64,000 bases of DNA, taken from contig CP073746.1 in the NCBI GenBank assembly GCA_024397995.1, positions 992,001 to 1,056,000 of the forward strand, in the 5' to 3' direction. Positions 44,134 through 53,190 of this stretch are shown piece after piece. The DNA is from a bacterium SCSIO 12827. Lineage in GTDB: Bacteria > Pseudomonadota > Alphaproteobacteria > Rhodospirillales > Casp-alpha2. How positions within the stretch are numbered: position 1 is the stretch's first letter; every line of letters begins with the position of its first letter. Below the pieces are notes generated by a model. The model saw only the letters and a list, made by a program, of their open reading frames with translations. It did not search any database and was not told the origin of the DNA. Made by a program: the position numbers and the translations under genes.

Positions 44134-45594
44134 ATGGAACCCAAAAATCTCATCATCCTGATGTCGGACGAGCATACCAAGGCGGTCACCGGCTGTTACG
44201 GGCATCCGTTCATTTCGACCCCCAATATCGACGCCCTGGCGGCCGGCGGCACGCGATTCGACGCGGCCTATACGGTTTGTCCGGTCTGCGTTCCGGCGCG
44301 GGCCAGCTTCGCCACGGGCAAATACGTTCATCAGATCGGCGCCTGGGACAACGCGACGCCCTTCGACGGTACGCAGGCCAACTGGCATGCGTTGTTGCGC
44401 GACCGGGGCCATCAGACGGTTTCCATCGGCAAGCTGCATTTCCGGTCGGGCGAGGACGACAACGGCTTCGCCGACGAGGAACTGGCCATGCACGTCATCG
44501 ACGGCAAGGGCGACCTTTTGGGCCTGATCCGTGACGAAGACACGCCCAAGCGGGGGGCGTCATGGAAGATGGCCAAGCTGGCCGGCCCGGGCGAGAGCAT
44601 GTACACGCGCTATGACCGCGACATCACGTCCCGTGCGCAATCCTGGCTGTACGAGGAAGCGCCCAAGCATACGGACAAGCCTTGGGTGCTGTTCGTGTCC
44701 TTCGTGGCCCCGCATTTCCCGCTGACGGCGCCCTCGGAACATTTCTACCGCTATTACAACCAGGATCTGGCGCCGCCCAAGCTTTATGACAAGCGCAATG
44801 CGCCGATCCATCCTTACATCGACGATTATCGGTCGATCTTCACCTATGACGAACATTTCACCACCATGGACATGGTAAAGCGCGCGCAGGCGGGCTATCT
44901 CGGCCTGATTTCCTTCATGGACGAACAGATCGGCCTGATCCTGTCCGCCATGGAAGACGCCGGCCTGTCTGCCGACACCAGGGTGCTCTACACCACCGAC
45001 CACGGCGACAACATGGGCAATCGCGGCGCCTGGGGAAAATCGGTGATGTACGAGGAAGCGGCCGCCGTGCCGCTGATCCTCAGCGGGCCGGACATCCCGG
45101 CGGGCAAGGTCGTCAAGACGCCGGCGACCCATTGCGACATCTATCCCTTCATCATGGACTGCGTGGGCGCCGCCGATGGCGACACGCTGCCCGCGGACCT
45201 GCCGGGGACCAACCTGATGGACCTGACGGCGGGGGCGGAGCCCGATCGCGTCGCCTTTTCCGAATACCACGGCATGGGGTCCAAAACGGCGGCCTTCCTG
45301 GTCCGTAAGGGCGATTGGAAACTGGTCCATTACGAGGACTATCCGGACCAGTTGTTCAACCTGGCCAATGACCCCGAGGAACTTGAAGATCTGGCGGGTG
45401 ATCCCGCCCACGCCACGGTGATGGCGGATCTTGCGGCCGAACTGCGGAAAATCTGCGATCCCGCCGCCGTGGACAGGGCCGCGCGCAAGACCCAGGCCCG
45501 TATGATCGTGGAAAACGGTGGCAAGGAAGCCATCATCAAGCGGGGCGACCTGGGCTTTTCCGTCCCGCCCGGCGTCCAGCCGATGTTTGATTAA
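44134..45594 (+). CDS. Sulfatase (Cys-type, formylglycine-dependent)
   Basis: 486-residue hydrolase of the alkaline phosphatase superfamily without signal peptide, so cytoplasmic. The sulfatase signature is CVPARASFATGKY: Cys52 would become formylglycine and Pro-Ala-Arg replaces the usual Pro-Ser-Arg. Metal motifs MSDEHTKA near the start and TTDHGDNMGNRG later. Overall it resembles choline-sulfatase/arylsulfatase types. A sulfate ester or a phosphonate/phosphodiester are possible substrates. A ComA-family gene follows 77 bp later. Confidence 0.83.
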   Translation: MEPKNLIILMSDEHTKAVTGCYGHPFISTPNIDALAAGGTRFDAAYTVCPVCVPARASFATGKYVHQIGAWDNATPFDGTQANWHALLRDRGHQTVSIGKLHFRSGEDDNGFADEELAMHVIDGKGDLLGLIRDEDTPKRGASWKMAKLAGPGESMYTRYDRDITSRAQSWLYEEAPKHTDKPWVLFVSFVAPHFPLTAPSEHFYRYYNQDLAPPKLYDKRNAPIHPYIDDYRSIFTYDEHFTTMDMVKRAQAGYLGLISFMDEQIGLILSAMEDAGLSADTRVLYTTDHGDNMGNRGAWGKSVMYEEAAAVPLILSGPDIPAGKVVKTPATHCDIYPFIMDCVGAADGDTLPADLPGTNLMDLTAGAEPDRVAFSEYHGMGSKTAAFLVRKGDWKLVHYEDYPDQLFNLANDPEELEDLAGDPAHATVMADLAAELRKICDPAAVDRAARKTQARMIVENGGKEAIIKRGDLGFSVPPGVQPMFD

Positions 45595-45671
45595 CACAGA
45601 CGTGCCATCGTGGGTGCGGGTGCGCCCGCCCGAAGCTTTCGGGCAATATTTGACCAACCAGGAGACCGGAA

Positions 45672-46481
45672 ATGACTGCCAATACCCCCTTCGCCATGGT
45701 GCCGCTGCCCGGCGTGCGATCCCAGAAACCCCGCAAGACCGGTCTGACTATGATGATGGACTGGGGGCTGCCCATGAACCGGGTGGCCGATTACATGGAC
45801 CTGCTGGCCCCCTATGTGGATTTGGCGAAGATCGTGGTCGGCACGGCGCGGCTTTATCCCGAGGACTACCTGGTCAAGAAGCTCGCCCTTTATAAATCCT
45901 ACGACGTGACGCCGTTCCTGGGTGGGCAGTTTTCCGAATATGTCTTCGCGACCCAGGGCTGGTCGGCCATGCAGGGATTCTTCGCCGAGGCCAAGCGCCT
46001 GGGCTTCGACGCGCTTGAGATTTCCGACAACTGCGTGCCGCTGGACGACAAAGAACGCGCCAAGATGATCAAGATGGCCATCGCCGAGGGCCTGGAAGTC
46101 CACGGCGAGGTCGGATCGAAGGTCGTCAACCAGACGCCCCAGGACCTGATCGATCAGACTCAGGTCTGTTTCGACGCGGGCTGCGAGATCGTCCTGGTCG
46201 AAGGGGCCGAACTGGTCACCGACGGTAAGGTCAACGAGGCCATGATGTCGGCCCTGAAGGACGGCCTGGATCTGAATCGCACGCTGCTGGAACTCACCGG
46301 TCCCTGGATCAAGGGCGTGACCCTTAACGACGTGTTCGAGTTGAAGAAGTTCCTGCTGGGCGAATTCGGGCCGGAGGTGAACTTGGCCAACGTCCAGCCC
46401 GATGATGTGATGGAGACCGAGGCCCAACGCTGCGGCCTGTCCGTGGTCGGACCCAAAACGCGGGCCGAAGCGGCGGAGTAG
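45672..46481 (+). CDS. ComA (phosphosulfolactate synthase) family protein
   Basis: 269-residue TIM-barrel protein. Family motifs: GLPMNRVADYMDLLAPYVDLAKIVVGT-like opening, FLGGQFSEYVFA, FDALEISDNCVPL, LEVHGEVGSK and IVLVEGAELV. ComA joins sulfite to PEP in coenzyme M and sulfolactate synthesis. No comB, comC or comDE partner is present, so either it makes phosphosulfolactate for another use, or it works on a related substrate. It lies between a sulfatase and a molybdoenzyme gene. ATG 45672 is preceded by AGGAG. Confidence 0.78.
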   Translation: MTANTPFAMVPLPGVRSQKPRKTGLTMMMDWGLPMNRVADYMDLLAPYVDLAKIVVGTARLYPEDYLVKKLALYKSYDVTPFLGGQFSEYVFATQGWSAMQGFFAEAKRLGFDALEISDNCVPLDDKERAKMIKMAIAEGLEVHGEVGSKVVNQTPQDLIDQTQVCFDAGCEIVLVEGAELVTDGKVNEAMMSALKDGLDLNRTLLELTGPWIKGVTLNDVFELKKFLLGEFGPEVNLANVQPDDVMETEAQRCGLSVVGPKTRAEAAE

Positions 46482-46489
46482 CCGCTTTT

Positions 46490-46503
46490 AATTGTATACA
46501 ATT
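46490..46503. promoter_or_regulatory. 14-bp perfect palindrome before the BisC-like gene
   Basis: AATTGTATACAATT fits the TNGT...ACNA form of GntR-family operators. It lies 8 bp after the ComA-like stop and 63 bp before the molybdoenzyme start; the GntR protein encoded at 43152 is the nearest candidate. Confidence 0.55.
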
Positions 46504-46565
46504 TACAGGCAGGGCATCTGCGCGGTATCGTCCTGTTCCAAGCACGAGTCCACGGACGATCTCCC

Positions 46566-48866
46566 ATGTACAAAATCCACGGTTCCCACTGGGGAGCGTT
46601 CGAAGCCCGGGCCGAAGACAACCGCATCGTTGATGTCCGGCCCCTTGCCGGCGATCCCGACCCGTCGCCGATCCTGGGCGGTATGGCCGAAGGCGTACAC
46701 CACGACTGCCGCGTCAAGGCGCCGGCCATCCGCGAAGGCTGGCTGAAGCATCGTGACCGGGCGCGGGGCGGCGGCCGCTTTGTCGAGGTGCCTTGGAACG
46801 AAGCGCTCGATATCGTCGCCGAAGAACTGCGGCGGGTGAAGGACGCCCACGGCAACGACGCGATCTTCGCCGGGTCCTACGGCTGGTCCAGCGCCGGGCG
46901 CTTCCATCACGCCAAAACCCAAATGCAGCGCTTCATGAACTGCTTCGGCGGCTATACGGCGCAGAAGCACAGCTATTCCCTGGCTGCCGGGTTGGCCATC
47001 CTGCCGCATATCGTGGGCGACCTGGCCCCGCTTCGCGGGCTGACGTCCTGGGCGTCGATCGCCGAGGCAACGGACACCCTGGTCGCCTTCGGCGGTATTC
47101 CTATCCGCAACACCCAGGTGGAGCCGGGCGGCACCGCATCCCATACAACCGTGCCCTGGCTGAAGAAACTCGCCGCGCGCGGCACGCATGTCGTCAGCAT
47201 CACGCCCCTGCGGAACGACACGCCCGACTTCTTGAATCCCCAATGGATCGCCCCCCGGCCCAATACGGACGTGGCCCTGATGCTGGGCCTTGCCCATACC
47301 CTGATCGCGGAAGATCTCCACAATCCCCATTTCCTCGCGACCTATGCCGTCGGTGCCGACCAATTCCTGGCATATGTGATGGGCGATGGCGATGGTCAGG
47401 TGAAATCGGCCGATTGGGCATCGGAAATTTGCGACGTGCCGGCGGATACGATCCGCACGCTCGCCCGCCGCATGGCGGCCGGGCGCACCATGATCGCCAC
47501 CAGCTATTCCCTGCAACGCGGCGACCATGGCGAACAGACCTTCTGGATGACCATGGCCCTGGCCTGCCTGCTGGGCCAGATCGGCCTGCCCGGCGGCGGC
47601 TTCGGCTTCGGTTACGGCAGCATGCACGGCCAGGGCAATCCCGTGCCCAAGATGCCGTCGCTGACCCATTCCGCCGGCACCAACCCGACGGGCAGCTTCA
47701 TCCCCGTTGCGCGGGTCACGGACCTTTTGCTCAACCCCGGTGGGGAATACGATTTCGACGGCGAACGGCGGACCTATCCCGATACCAAACTGATCTACTG
47801 GTGTGGCGGCAATCCGTTCCACCATCATCAGGACCTGAACCGCCTGCTCGACGGCTGGCGGCGGCCGGATACGGTGATCGTCAATGAGCCCTGGTGGACG
47901 CCCACGGCCAAGCTGGCCGACATCGTGCTGCCTGCCACGACGACGCTGGAACGCAACGACATCGGCCATTCGTCCCGCGACCGCTTTCTGGTCGCCATGA
48001 AGCAGATCGTCCCGCCGCAGTTCGGCGCGCGCAACGACTTCGACATCTTCCGGGGCCTGGCCCAGCGCCTGAGCATTGAAGCGGCCTTTACCGAGGGCCG
48101 CGACGAGGACGCCTGGCTGCGCCACCTATACGACCAGGCCCGCGAGGGGGCCGGCCCGCTGGCCAACCGCATGCCCGATTTCGATGCGTTCTGGGAAGAG
48201 GGCATGCTGGAGCTGGAAGCACCCGAGAAGCCGCATGTGGTCTACGAGGCGTTTCGCGCCGACCCCGCCGCCAATCCCCTGCCGACGCCGTCGGGCAAGT
48301 TCGAAATCTTTTCCGAGGAAATTGCCGGCTTTGGCTATGACGACTGCCCGGGCCATCCCGTGTGGCGGGAACCGGCGGAATGGCTGGGCGGGACATCGGC
48401 AAAGACTTGGCCGCTGCACCTGATTTCCAACCAGCCCAGGCACAAGCTGCACTCCCAGCTTGATTTCGTCGGGCCGAGCCGCGCCGCCAAGCAGGACGGG
48501 CGGGAGCCCGTGTTCCTGTCGCCCGGCGACGCCCAGGCGCGGGGTATTCAGGATGGCGATTTGGTGCGGCTCTATAACGGCCGGGGGGAAACCCTGGCCG
48601 TGGCCGTGATCAGCGACGACGTGCGGGACGGCGTGGCGCAGCTGCCGACCGGGGCTTGGTTCGACCCGGTCGACTGGGCGGCGGCGGGTGCCCTGGAACG
48701 CCACGGCAACCCCAACGTCCTGACCCTGGACAAGGGCACGTCCAAGCTGGGCCAGGGGCCGATTTCGCATACCACGCTGGTCGAGGTCGAGAAATTCGAG
48801 GGCCTGGCGGAAGCGCCGGAGCCCTTCCGGTTGCCGGAAGTGCTGGTCCTGCCCGCCGCCGAATAG
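46566..48866 (+). CDS. BisC/TMAO-reductase-type molybdopterin oxidoreductase
   Basis: 766-residue enzyme of the DMSO reductase family. It lacks a signal peptide and the N-terminal [4Fe-4S] Cys motif, as in biotin sulfoxide reductase BisC. Active-site segments: GSYGWSSAGRFHH (Trp107 region) and HSYSLAAGLAI, whose Ser138 should be the Mo ligand corresponding to the YSTGAA Ser of DMSO reductase. It could reduce a sulfoxide or N-oxide in the cytoplasm, or run oxidatively. It follows the sulfatase and ComA-like genes, with its own palindromic control site. Confidence 0.85.
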   Translation: MYKIHGSHWGAFEARAEDNRIVDVRPLAGDPDPSPILGGMAEGVHHDCRVKAPAIREGWLKHRDRARGGGRFVEVPWNEALDIVAEELRRVKDAHGNDAIFAGSYGWSSAGRFHHAKTQMQRFMNCFGGYTAQKHSYSLAAGLAILPHIVGDLAPLRGLTSWASIAEATDTLVAFGGIPIRNTQVEPGGTASHTTVPWLKKLAARGTHVVSITPLRNDTPDFLNPQWIAPRPNTDVALMLGLAHTLIAEDLHNPHFLATYAVGADQFLAYVMGDGDGQVKSADWASEICDVPADTIRTLARRMAAGRTMIATSYSLQRGDHGEQTFWMTMALACLLGQIGLPGGGFGFGYGSMHGQGNPVPKMPSLTHSAGTNPTGSFIPVARVTDLLLNPGGEYDFDGERRTYPDTKLIYWCGGNPFHHHQDLNRLLDGWRRPDTVIVNEPWWTPTAKLADIVLPATTTLERNDIGHSSRDRFLVAMKQIVPPQFGARNDFDIFRGLAQRLSIEAAFTEGRDEDAWLRHLYDQAREGAGPLANRMPDFDAFWEEGMLELEAPEKPHVVYEAFRADPAANPLPTPSGKFEIFSEEIAGFGYDDCPGHPVWREPAEWLGGTSAKTWPLHLISNQPRHKLHSQLDFVGPSRAAKQDGREPVFLSPGDAQARGIQDGDLVRLYNGRGETLAVAVISDDVRDGVAQLPTGAWFDPVDWAAAGALERHGNPNVLTLDKGTSKLGQGPISHTTLVEVEKFEGLAEAPEPFRLPEVLVLPAAE

Positions 48867-48873
48867 ACGGAAC

Positions 48874-49557
48874 TTAGAGCAGCTTCAGAACGCCCTTCAA
48901 ATCCTTACCCTGGAAGGTCGGCCCCAGGGCCGGGTCCATGGGCAGGTCGCCCGTGCGGTTGGACCAGTAGCAGGTCATGCCGTAGGCGATGGCCCCGACC
49001 ACGTCGCCCGCCCCGCCCGCGACATGCAGGATGTCCCGTGAACCGATGCCGAGCACGCGGGTCGGCAGTTCGTAGACCGAGGGATGGGGCTTGTAGAAAC
49101 CCGCCGTTTCCGACGACAGCACATGGTCGAAGGCACCGGGGCCGAACACGCCGGCGACGCTGTCCAACTGATCCTGGTCGCCGTTGGACAGGATCGCCGT
49201 GGCGTAGCCCTTTTTCTTGATCGCCTGCATCACCGCCGGGGCCTCGGGCCAGGGCGACAGGGTGCCCCAGCCGGCGACCAGTTTCCGCTTCGTCGCTGCA
49301 TCCACCTTCTTGCCGGACTTGCCGAGCGCATAGTCGAGACCGATGGACGTGCAGTCCTTGAACGGCATGCGGCCCTTGCCGAGGGAGTTGCTGGCTGCCG
49401 CGCGGCTCATCTGGACCTGGCGCCAGGTGCGGGAAAAGGCGGCCGCCTTGTCCTTCCGCATGCCCAGGGTCTGCTGCACGATGGCGGTCAGGCTCGATTG
49501 GATGTCGAGCAAGGCCGAAAAGACGTCGAAGGTGACGAGTTTGTAGGGCTGGGTCAT
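48874..49557 (-). CDS. HAD-superfamily hydrolase, haloacid dehalogenase type II-like
   Basis: 227 residues. Nucleophile Asp11 in VTFDVFSALLD; the second motif is AILSNGD, and the third is SSETAGFYKPHPSVYEL with Lys, as in type II 2-haloacid dehalogenases; HVAGGAGDVVGA is the last. Substrate could be a haloacid or a phosphate ester. It converges on the BisC-like gene with 7 bp between stops and ends its own short unit downstream of the TauD/ABC operon. Confidence 0.78.
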   Translation of the reverse strand: MTQPYKLVTFDVFSALLDIQSSLTAIVQQTLGMRKDKAAAFSRTWRQVQMSRAAASNSLGKGRMPFKDCTSIGLDYALGKSGKKVDAATKRKLVAGWGTLSPWPEAPAVMQAIKKKGYATAILSNGDQDQLDSVAGVFGPGAFDHVLSSETAGFYKPHPSVYELPTRVLGIGSRDILHVAGGAGDVVGAIAYGMTCYWSNRTGDLPMDPALGPTFQGKDLKGVLKLL

Positions 49558-49595
49558 GGCGGTCTCCTTAGTGTTCTTGCGGGGGCGTTGCGGGC

Positions 49596-49630
49596 AAAAA
49601 GATACCCTCTCCTCGGGCCGAGGAGAGGGT
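49596..49630 (-). terminator. Rho-independent terminator after the TauD/ABC operon
   Basis: A perfect 12-bp stem, ACCCTCTCCTCG (49604-49615) with CGAGGAGAGGGT (49619-49630) around GGC, is followed on the minus strand by ATCTTTTT (A run at 49596-49600). It lies 39 bp after the dioxygenase stop. Confidence 0.85.
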
Positions 49631-49668
49631 TTGAATGTTCACATATTCGCTATTGGGCTCGGTTGCTC

Positions 49669-50529
49669 TTAGACCGGGCGCGTGCCGCGGACGGTGGTCC
49701 GGTGCATGGAGCGTTCCTGGCTGAGGTCGTAATCCGTGGCCCGATGCATGGTGCAGCGGTTGTCCCACATCACGACGTCGCCTTGCTGCCATTTGTGGCG
49801 GTAGACGAACTGGTCCTGGGTCGAATGCTCGAACAGGTGTTCCAGAAGGTCGCGGCTTTCGTTGTCGCCCATGCCCTCAACGCGTGAGGTGAAGCCTTCG
49901 TTGACGAAGATGGCCTTCTTGCCCGTTTCCGGATGGGTGCGGGCGATCGGGTGGATGACATCCACCCACTGGGACAGTTCTTCCTCGGTCTTCACCGGAC
50001 GCACGCCGGCGTTCATCATGGCTTCGTACCGGGTGCGGTAGGTATGAATGGCCTTGAGGCCCTCGATCTTCGCCTTGGTGGCGTCGTCGAGGGCATCATA
50101 GGCGGCCGTCATGTCAGCGTAGAGGGTGTCACCACCCTCCGGCGGGGTGATCAGGCCATGCAGGATGGAGCCCATGGGCGGGACGTCTTCGTAGGTGATG
50201 TCCGAATGCCAATAGGCGCCGCCGTTGTTGATGGGCTGCGCCCCGCCCCGGCCCCGGTTCGATAGAACCAGGATCTCGGGGAACTCGGGATGCAGGATTT
50301 CCTTCACCGTGTGGCGCTGCAGGTCCCCGAAACGGCGGGAATACTCCAGGTGCCGTTCCATGGTCAGGTTCTCCTGACCCCGGACCACGAGGACCGGATA
50401 GGCCATCCACGCCTTGTGCAGGTCGGCGATGGTTTGGTCGTCCAGGTCCATGTTGAGGTCGAGGCCCACAACTTCCGCCGCCAATGGATTGTCGAGCGGC
50501 TTCACGGGGATTTGGATGGTGATGGTCAC
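49669..50529 (-). CDS. TauD/TfdA-family dioxygenase (second copy)
   Basis: 286 residues. Iron ligands His108 and Asp110 (YWHSDITYE) and His262 (TMHRAT); Arg273/Arg277 region for 2-oxoglutarate. About the same architecture as the protein at 41198 but clearly different in sequence. GTG 50529 is the likely start: GGAGA is eight bases upstream, and sequence beyond it to 50985 is a shadow of the permease gene. Its place beside a taurine-type ABC transporter suggests it attacks the imported compound, possibly releasing sulfite. Confidence 0.86.
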   Translation of the reverse strand: MTITIQIPVKPLDNPLAAEVVGLDLNMDLDDQTIADLHKAWMAYPVLVVRGQENLTMERHLEYSRRFGDLQRHTVKEILHPEFPEILVLSNRGRGGAQPINNGGAYWHSDITYEDVPPMGSILHGLITPPEGGDTLYADMTAAYDALDDATKAKIEGLKAIHTYRTRYEAMMNAGVRPVKTEEELSQWVDVIHPIARTHPETGKKAIFVNEGFTSRVEGMGDNESRDLLEHLFEHSTQDQFVYRHKWQQGDVVMWDNRCTMHRATDYDLSQERSMHRTTVRGTRPV

Positions 50530-50549
50530 GGGATGGTCTCCGAGGCTTG

Positions 50550-51437
50550 TTAGCGCTGCATACCCCAGCGGTTGATGGTCTTCAGCTCGATGTTGCGGAA
50601 GATCAGGTTTTCCACGGTGATCCCGATAAGGATGACCATGAACAAGCCGGCGAACACACCTTCGGTCTCGATGTTCTGCGAGGATTCGAAGATGTACCAG
50701 CCCAGCCCGCCGCCGCCCGACGAAGCACCGAACACAAGCTCGGCACCGATCAGGGTGCGCCAGGCAAAAGCCCAACCGACCTTCATCCCGGTCATGATCG
50801 CCGGCAAGGCGGCCGGAACCAGAATCTTGACCACGAAGGGCACGCCCTTGAGGCCATAGTTCTCGCCGATCATGCGCAGGGTCGAGGACACGTTCTTGAA
50901 CCCAGAATGGGTATTCAGTGCCACGGCCCAAAGCACGGCGTGAACCAACACGAAGACCAGGCTGCCCGTACCGAGCCCGAACCACAGCATGGCCAAGGGC
51001 AGCATGGCGATGGAGGGCAGCGGGTTGAACATGGCGGTGGCCATGGAGATGAAATCACCACCGAGCCGGCTTGATGTGCCCCATAGGACCAGGATCGCGG
51101 CAATGGCCATGCCGGTGGCATAGCCGATCACCAGAACCTTGACCGAGAACCACACTTTGGCCAACAGCTCACCATCAACAAGATCGCTGACAAGCCGGTC
51201 CAGAGCGGACAGAAAGGTCGGGAACATCAGGGGCTCGACGTCCAGGAGGACCGTATAGGCCTGCCAGATCGCAACAAGGCTCAGCAGAATGAAGGCCTTG
51301 CGGACGCCGTTGATGTTCCAGACCTTTTCAAACACCGACAGTTTGACGGCAACGTCGCCCGTATGGGCAAGGGCGATGTTCTCGTTGATGAACTCGGGCC
51401 GGATGATGGGTTCGGGAAGCGTTTTTTGCGTGCTCAT
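50550..51437 (-). CDS. Taurine/sulfonate-type ABC transporter permease (copy 2)
   Basis: 295 residues, about six TM helices after a ~45-residue cytoplasmic N-extension. The EAA-type loop is YGLKGVPFVVKILVPAALPAIMTGMK (about 195-220), which docks the ATPase. It is 4 bp overlapped with the other permease (51434-51437) and clearly paralogous to it, including the N-extension (RPEF...GDVA.KLS.FEK). Together they probably form a heterodimeric channel. TauD gene follows 20 bp later. Confidence 0.87.
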   Translation of the reverse strand: MSTQKTLPEPIIRPEFINENIALAHTGDVAVKLSVFEKVWNINGVRKAFILLSLVAIWQAYTVLLDVEPLMFPTFLSALDRLVSDLVDGELLAKVWFSVKVLVIGYATGMAIAAILVLWGTSSRLGGDFISMATAMFNPLPSIAMLPLAMLWFGLGTGSLVFVLVHAVLWAVALNTHSGFKNVSSTLRMIGENYGLKGVPFVVKILVPAALPAIMTGMKVGWAFAWRTLIGAELVFGASSGGGGLGWYIFESSQNIETEGVFAGLFMVILIGITVENLIFRNIELKTINRWGMQR

Positions 51438-52333
51438 GATGACTGCATCCCCCAGCGCCGAACGGTGCGTGATTCGATTGTGGAGAAGATCAGGCTCTCG
51501 ACCAGGACACCGACCAGGATGACGGTGAACAGACCCGCGAAGACGTAAGGAATTCGCAGATCCATCTGGTTTGCGAACACGAACCAGCCGAGTCCGCCGG
51601 ACTGGGTGCCGGAGGTATCGGCAATCGCCCCGCCGAACACCAGTTCAGCCGCGATCAGCGTGCGCCAAGCATAGGCCCAGCCGACCTTCAGGCCCATCAG
51701 GATGGACGGGAAGGCTGCCGGGATCAGCAGTTTGGTCACATAGCTTACGCCCTTGAGGCCGTAGTTACGGCCGACCATGCGCTGGGTTTCGGAAACCCCC
51801 ATGAAGCCCGTATGGGCGTTCAGCGCGACCGGCCAGATGACCGAATGCAACAGCGTGAACACCACGGAACTGGACCCCAGCCCAAACCACAGCAACGCCA
51901 GCGGCAACAGCGCGATGGCGGGCAGCGGGTTGAGCATGGCCGTCAGCGTCGACAGCACGTCGCTGCCGAACCGGGTCATGATGGCGGCCGTCGTCAGCAG
52001 CGTCGCGATGACCAGCCCGATGGCGTAACCGGTGAGCAGCACCGTCATCGAGTTTTTGATCATGAGCAGCAACTGATCGTTGAGCACGGCATCATAAAGT
52101 GCGACGGCCGTGTCCGAGAACTTGGGCAGGATGTATTCGGATACGCCCGAAAGCTGCGTGTAGAGTTCCCAAGCCAGCATGAGTGCGATGAGGATGGTCA
52201 GCTTGCGCACACCATCCATGTCGACGAGCTTTTCCCAAAGCGACAGCTTGCGGGCGACGTCGCCGTGGGAAGCTGCGGACAGGTCGCCGGCGTCGAATTC
52301 TGGCCGCACGACCGTTTGCGGAAGGGTACTCAT
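51434..52333 (-). CDS. Taurine/sulfonate-type ABC transporter permease (copy 1)
   Basis: 299 residues with the same plan as its neighbour: N-extension VVRPEFDAGDLSAASHGDVARKLS, then six TM helices and an EAA loop (YGLKGVSYVTKLLIPAAFPSILMGLK). It has a small insert GGAIADTSGTQSGGLGW near the last helices. The ATG at 52333 overlaps the ATPase stop by one base (TGATG), so the two are coupled; the preceding TTG is less likely. Confidence 0.87.
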   Translation of the reverse strand: MSTLPQTVVRPEFDAGDLSAASHGDVARKLSLWEKLVDMDGVRKLTILIALMLAWELYTQLSGVSEYILPKFSDTAVALYDAVLNDQLLLMIKNSMTVLLTGYAIGLVIATLLTTAAIMTRFGSDVLSTLTAMLNPLPAIALLPLALLWFGLGSSSVVFTLLHSVIWPVALNAHTGFMGVSETQRMVGRNYGLKGVSYVTKLLIPAAFPSILMGLKVGWAYAWRTLIAAELVFGGAIADTSGTQSGGLGWFVFANQMDLRIPYVFAGLFTVILVGVLVESLIFSTIESRTVRRWGMQSS

Positions 52334-53187
52334 CAACTTTCGGCCTCTGCCGCCGCCGCCAGTTCGTCTTCGAGAATACGGTCGGCGAACAGCATGTTGT
52401 GGATTTTGGTCTTCAGTTCCCCGAATTCGGGGTCACCGGTGCTGGCATGGGTCAGGTGGTGGGCGTTCAGTTCCGCCTTAACCTGGCCCGGATGCGGCGA
52501 CAGCACCAGAATGCGGGAGCCGACGATCAGCGCTTCCTCGATGGAGTGGGTGACGAAAAGCACCGTGAAGTGGGTGTCCTCCCACAGCTGAAGCAACTCT
52601 TCCTGCATCTGCAGACGCGTCAGTGCGTCAAGCGCGGCGAAGGGTTCGTCCATCAACAGAATGTCCGGTTCCATGGCCATGCCACGGGCAATGGACACGC
52701 GCTGCTTCATGCCGCCGGACAGCATGTGCGGATAGGTGTCCTCGAACCGGTCGAGCTTCACCTTCTTGATGTACTCCATGGCGATGTCATTCGCCTCGGA
52801 TTGGGTCTTGCAACGGCCGCCGTTCATAAGCGCGAAGGTGATGTTTTCCTTCACCGTCTTCCAGGGCAGAAGCTGATCGAATTCCTGGAACACCATGACC
52901 CGGTCAGGGCCCGGTTCCTTGATGTCGACCCCCTTCAGCCGCATGTTGCCTTCGACCGGCTTGAGATAGCCGGCGACCCCTTTCAGCAGGGTCGACTTGC
53001 CGCAGCCCGAAGGGCCGAGCAGGACAAAACGGTCAGCGGGATAAACCTTGAAGCCGACCCGGTAGGTCGCCGTGATCAAGTGTTCCTTGGTTTTATACTG
53101 AAGGGTGACGCCGTCGACATCCAAGAGGGGGTCAACGGCGGCCGCGGCGGGGGAGTTCCCCGCCGCGGTGTGGGCGCCTTGAGTCAT
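52333..53187 (-). CDS. ABC transporter ATPase, TauB/SsuB type
   Basis: 284-residue nucleotide-binding subunit. Walker A LLGPSGCGKSTLLKGV (about 56-71), Q-loop VFQEFDQLLPWKTV, signature LSGGMKQRVSIARG, Walker B DILLMDEPFAALDAL, and the switch His in FVTHSIEEAL. A short Ala-rich N-part precedes the domain. It lies between the binding-protein gene (3 bp upstream) and the permeases in one operon. Confidence 0.9.
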   Translation of the reverse strand: MTQGAHTAAGNSPAAAAVDPLLDVDGVTLQYKTKEHLITATYRVGFKVYPADRFVLLGPSGCGKSTLLKGVAGYLKPVEGNMRLKGVDIKEPGPDRVMVFQEFDQLLPWKTVKENITFALMNGGRCKTQSEANDIAMEYIKKVKLDRFEDTYPHMLSGGMKQRVSIARGMAMEPDILLMDEPFAALDALTRLQMQEELLQLWEDTHFTVLFVTHSIEEALIVGSRILVLSPHPGQVKAELNAHHLTHASTGDPEFGELKTKIHNMLFADRILEDELAAAAEAES

Positions 53188-53190
53188 GTT

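Noticed and set aside
46503-48125. 540-residue open frame on the minus strand
   Set aside because: Shadow of the BisC-like gene, which has clear family motifs on the plus strand.
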